Shown here one piece after another: positions 13,405 to 14,616 of a DNA stretch of 14,616 nucleotides. This stretch comes from Methanomicrobiaceae archaeon UBA436. GTDB taxonomy: Archaea > Halobacteriota > Methanomicrobia > Methanomicrobiales > Methanoculleaceae. The notes under the pieces were generated by a model. It made no database searches and was not told where the DNA came from. It saw only the letters and a program-made list of their open reading frames with translations. Made by a program: the position numbers and the translations under genes. How positions within the stretch are numbered: the stretch's first letter is position 1; each line of letters opens with the position of its first letter. Location: contig DAFR01000014.1 in NCBI GenBank assembly GCA_002497965.1, positions 1 through 14,616 of the forward strand, given 5' to 3'.

Positions 13405-13649
13405 GCATGTTTTTATTCACAAACAGATAACGCTACACTCAATGCGTGGTGAATGTTTTTTCGCCGGTGACCGTTTTTACCCCGGTTAACGGAGTAACCG
13501 TCACGCACGCAGGAGTTATTTGCCAGATTTTGACCGCTGATATCCGCAACTGCAGAGCGGCAGCGTTCTATCGCTATTTTAACTGGTTTAGCCAGTTTTG
13601 ATCTTTCCCGGAAAAGACCGTATCATCAAATTCCGGGAGGAGAATGGTT
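13405..13649 (+). promoter_or_regulatory. Structured leader of the ADH synthase gene, attenuator-like
   Basis: A TATA-like GTTTTTATT at 13409-13417 predicts a transcript start near 13441. The 200-base leader then holds: a possible Phe/Tyr-rich peptide (13442-13489); CGGTTA/TAACCG (13483-13500) around its stop codon; TGCGTG/CACGCA (13443-13448 with 13502-13507), an alternative outer stem; CCGCT/AGCGG (13533-13537 with 13556-13560); AACTGG/CCAGTT followed by TTTT (13581-13600), terminator-like; and TTTCCCGGAA/TTCCGGGAGG (13604-13613 with 13631-13640), a 10-bp stem with two GU pairs that includes the GGGAGG ribosome site. CCAG at 13523-13526 could compete for the same CTGG as the terminator arm. 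Regulation is inference. Confidence 0.45.
13442..13489 (+). CDS. Candidate leader peptide rich in Phe and Tyr
   Basis: ATG at 13442 opens a 15-codon frame, MRGECFFAGDRFYPG, ending in TAA at 13487-13489. It contains three Phe and one Tyr. The start is close to the transcript start predicted from the TATA box, so it would be translated from a leaderless message. The downstream enzyme opens the archaeal aromatic pathway. T-rich sequence gives Phe codons easily, so chance is a real alternative. Confidence 0.3.
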   Translation: MRGECFFAGDRFYPG

Positions 13650-14441
13650 ATGAGAGGTAAAGAGATTCGTCTGGAACGTATTATGGATCGAAACACCGGC
13701 AGGACGATCATCGTGCCGCTCGACCACGGTGTGACTCTTGGCCCCATCCCCGGGCTGATCGATGTTGAGAAGACCATCGACCTGGTTGCTGAGGGTGGAG
13801 CGAACGCTGTGATCGGACACCTTGGGCTTGCTCTGCACGGTCACCGGCGGCACGGCCGTGATGTGGGTCTGATCATGCATCTCTCGGCGAGCACCAGCAT
13901 AGGCCCGGATCCAAACGATAAGGTTCTCGTCAACACGGTCACAAACGCCCTGAGGATGGGTGCTGACGGCGTCTCGGTGCACATAAACGTCGGTGCAGAC
14001 TCAGAAGCGCGGATGCTCCAGGACCTGGGCAGGATCGCGGTTGAGTGTATAGAGTGGGGGATGCCGCTCCTCGCGATGATGTACCCGAGGGGCAGGAAGA
14101 TCGCAGATGAGCACGACCTCGAGAGCGTCAAACTCGCAGCCCGCGTGGCGGCGGAACTAGGTGCCGATATAGTAAAGACTGTCTACACCGGGGATCCGGA
14201 CTCGTTCAGGGAGGTGACCCGGGGGTGCCCGGTGCCGGTCGTGGTAGCAGGGGGTTCAAAGACCGACGATCGTGCGATCCTCGATCTGGTGGAAGGCGCG
14301 ATGGAAGGAGGAGCTGCCGGGATATCGATCGGACGAAACGCCTTCCAGCACCCGACGCCTGACCGTCTCATCCGCGCCGCCGCGCTGATCGTCCATGAGG
14401 GGCGGTCTGCAGAGGAAGCAATAGAGATTCTAAGGATGTGA
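13650..14441 (+). CDS. 2-amino-3,7-dideoxy-D-threo-hept-6-ulosonate (ADH) synthase
   Basis: DhnA-type class I aldolase that, in methanogens, makes the first intermediate of the archaeal 3-dehydroquinate route (aroA' of Methanocaldococcus), or acts as a fructose-bisphosphate aldolase. The 263-residue product has the PLDHG motif (23-27, Asp25), MMYPRG (143-148, Tyr145) and the Schiff-base Lys176 in [11 protein letters not shown]; these align, with a shift of eight residues, to the Asp33, Tyr153 and Lys184 that I recall for MJ0400. The start at 13650 is preferred over 13644 since GGGAGG is nine bases upstream and the next gene opens the same way ([11 protein letters not shown]). It is followed by a paralog five bases later. 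Confidence 0.9.
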   Translation: MRGKEIRLERIMDRNTGRTIIVPLDHGVTLGPIPGLIDVEKTIDLVAEGGANAVIGHLGLALHGHRRHGRDVGLIMHLSASTSIGPDPNDKVLVNTVTNALRMGADGVSVHINVGADSEARMLQDLGRIAVECIEWGMPLLAMMYPRGRKIADEHDLESVKLAARVAAELGADIVKTVYTGDPDSFREVTRGCPVPVVVAGGSKTDDRAILDLVEGAMEGGAAGISIGRNAFQHPTPDRLIRAAALIVHEGRSAEEAIEILRM

Positions 14442-14446
14442 TAACA

Positions 14447-14616
14447 ATGATTGGAAAAGAGATCCGGCTTGAGCGAATTATGAACCGGAACACGGGCCGC
14501 TCTGTGATCATCCCCATGGATCACGGGTTCACGATGGGGCAGATCGAGGGGCTCCGCAACATGCCAGAGACCGTCAACGCGGTAAGCGAAGGGGGTGCAA
14601 ACGCCATCGTCCTCCA
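14447..14616 (+). CDS. Second ADH synthase/DhnA-type aldolase paralog, 3' end outside window
   Basis: Begins ATG 14447 with a GGATGTGAT ribosome site overlapping the previous gene's stop, so the two are likely co-transcribed and coupled. The 56 complete codons visible match the preceding gene closely ([15 protein letters not shown], then PMDHG with the conserved Asp, and SEGGANAIV) but differ in the loop after the Asp ([18 protein letters not shown]). Whether it is also an ADH synthase or the fructose-bisphosphate aldolase partner cannot be decided from this part, because the catalytic Lys and Tyr are beyond the end. Confidence 0.85.
   Translation, partial: MIGKEIRLERIMNRNTGRSVIIPMDHGFTMGQIEGLRNMPETVNAVSEGGANAIVL

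Noticed and set aside
1-14616. CRISPR array, rRNA genes or toxin-antitoxin pair
   Set aside because: No regularly spaced direct repeats, no rRNA signature and no small paired ORFs of known toxin type were seen on reading both strands.

Overview
The window reads as a chromosomal segment of a methanogenic archaeon, most likely order Methanomicrobiales and possibly Methanoculleus-like. This is inferred from gene content: archaeal DnaG, PAN, MBF1, a UPF0058 protein, ADH synthase of the archaeal shikimate route, and hydrogenase maturation genes. Archaeal TATA boxes, short leaders, GGAGG/GGTGA ribosome sites and moderately high GC agree. Species assignment is inference only.

Layout. Positions 1-232 hold the 3' end of an IS630-type transposase, followed by an orphan two-membrane-segment ORF (234-686) and a decayed-looking stretch. 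On the minus strand, 905-2986 is a compact three-gene operon transcribed from 2986 down: a DUF2226-like scaffold protein, a membrane-anchored Roadblock/LC7 protein, and a MinD/ParA-type ATPase with a probable C-terminal membrane-targeting helix. Next come a hydrogenase maturation protease (minus) diverging from a RimK-type glutamate ligase (plus), then UPF0058 and DnaG (minus). DUF167, pyrC, a DUF2156/LPG-synthase-like protein and a GNAT (all minus, 6452-9573) follow. Behind them lie hypC-hypA-hypE with overlapping codons (9636-11193), a 360-base gene-free stretch, PAN, and the divergent MBF1. The plus-strand end carries two tandem ADH-synthase/DhnA-aldolase paralogs, the second cut by the window edge.

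How genes work together. hypC/hypA/hypE and the M52 protease serve [NiFe]-hydrogenase assembly. PAN unfolds substrates for the 20S proteasome. DnaG is the archaeal Toprim primase/exosome subunit. The aldolase pair feeds aromatic amino acid synthesis and related sugar chemistry.

Most noteworthy signals: (1) the leader before the first ADH synthase combines a TATA box, a possible leaderless Phe/Tyr-rich 15-residue peptide, terminator-like hairpins and a 10-bp stem that buries the ribosome binding site, resembling an amino-acid-responsive attenuator; (2) a 9-bp-closed, 75-nt structured element directly followed by ACA ahead of the DUF167 gene, resembling an archaeal H/ACA guide RNA; (3) the DUF2226-Roadblock-MinD operon as a candidate membrane polarity or signalling module.
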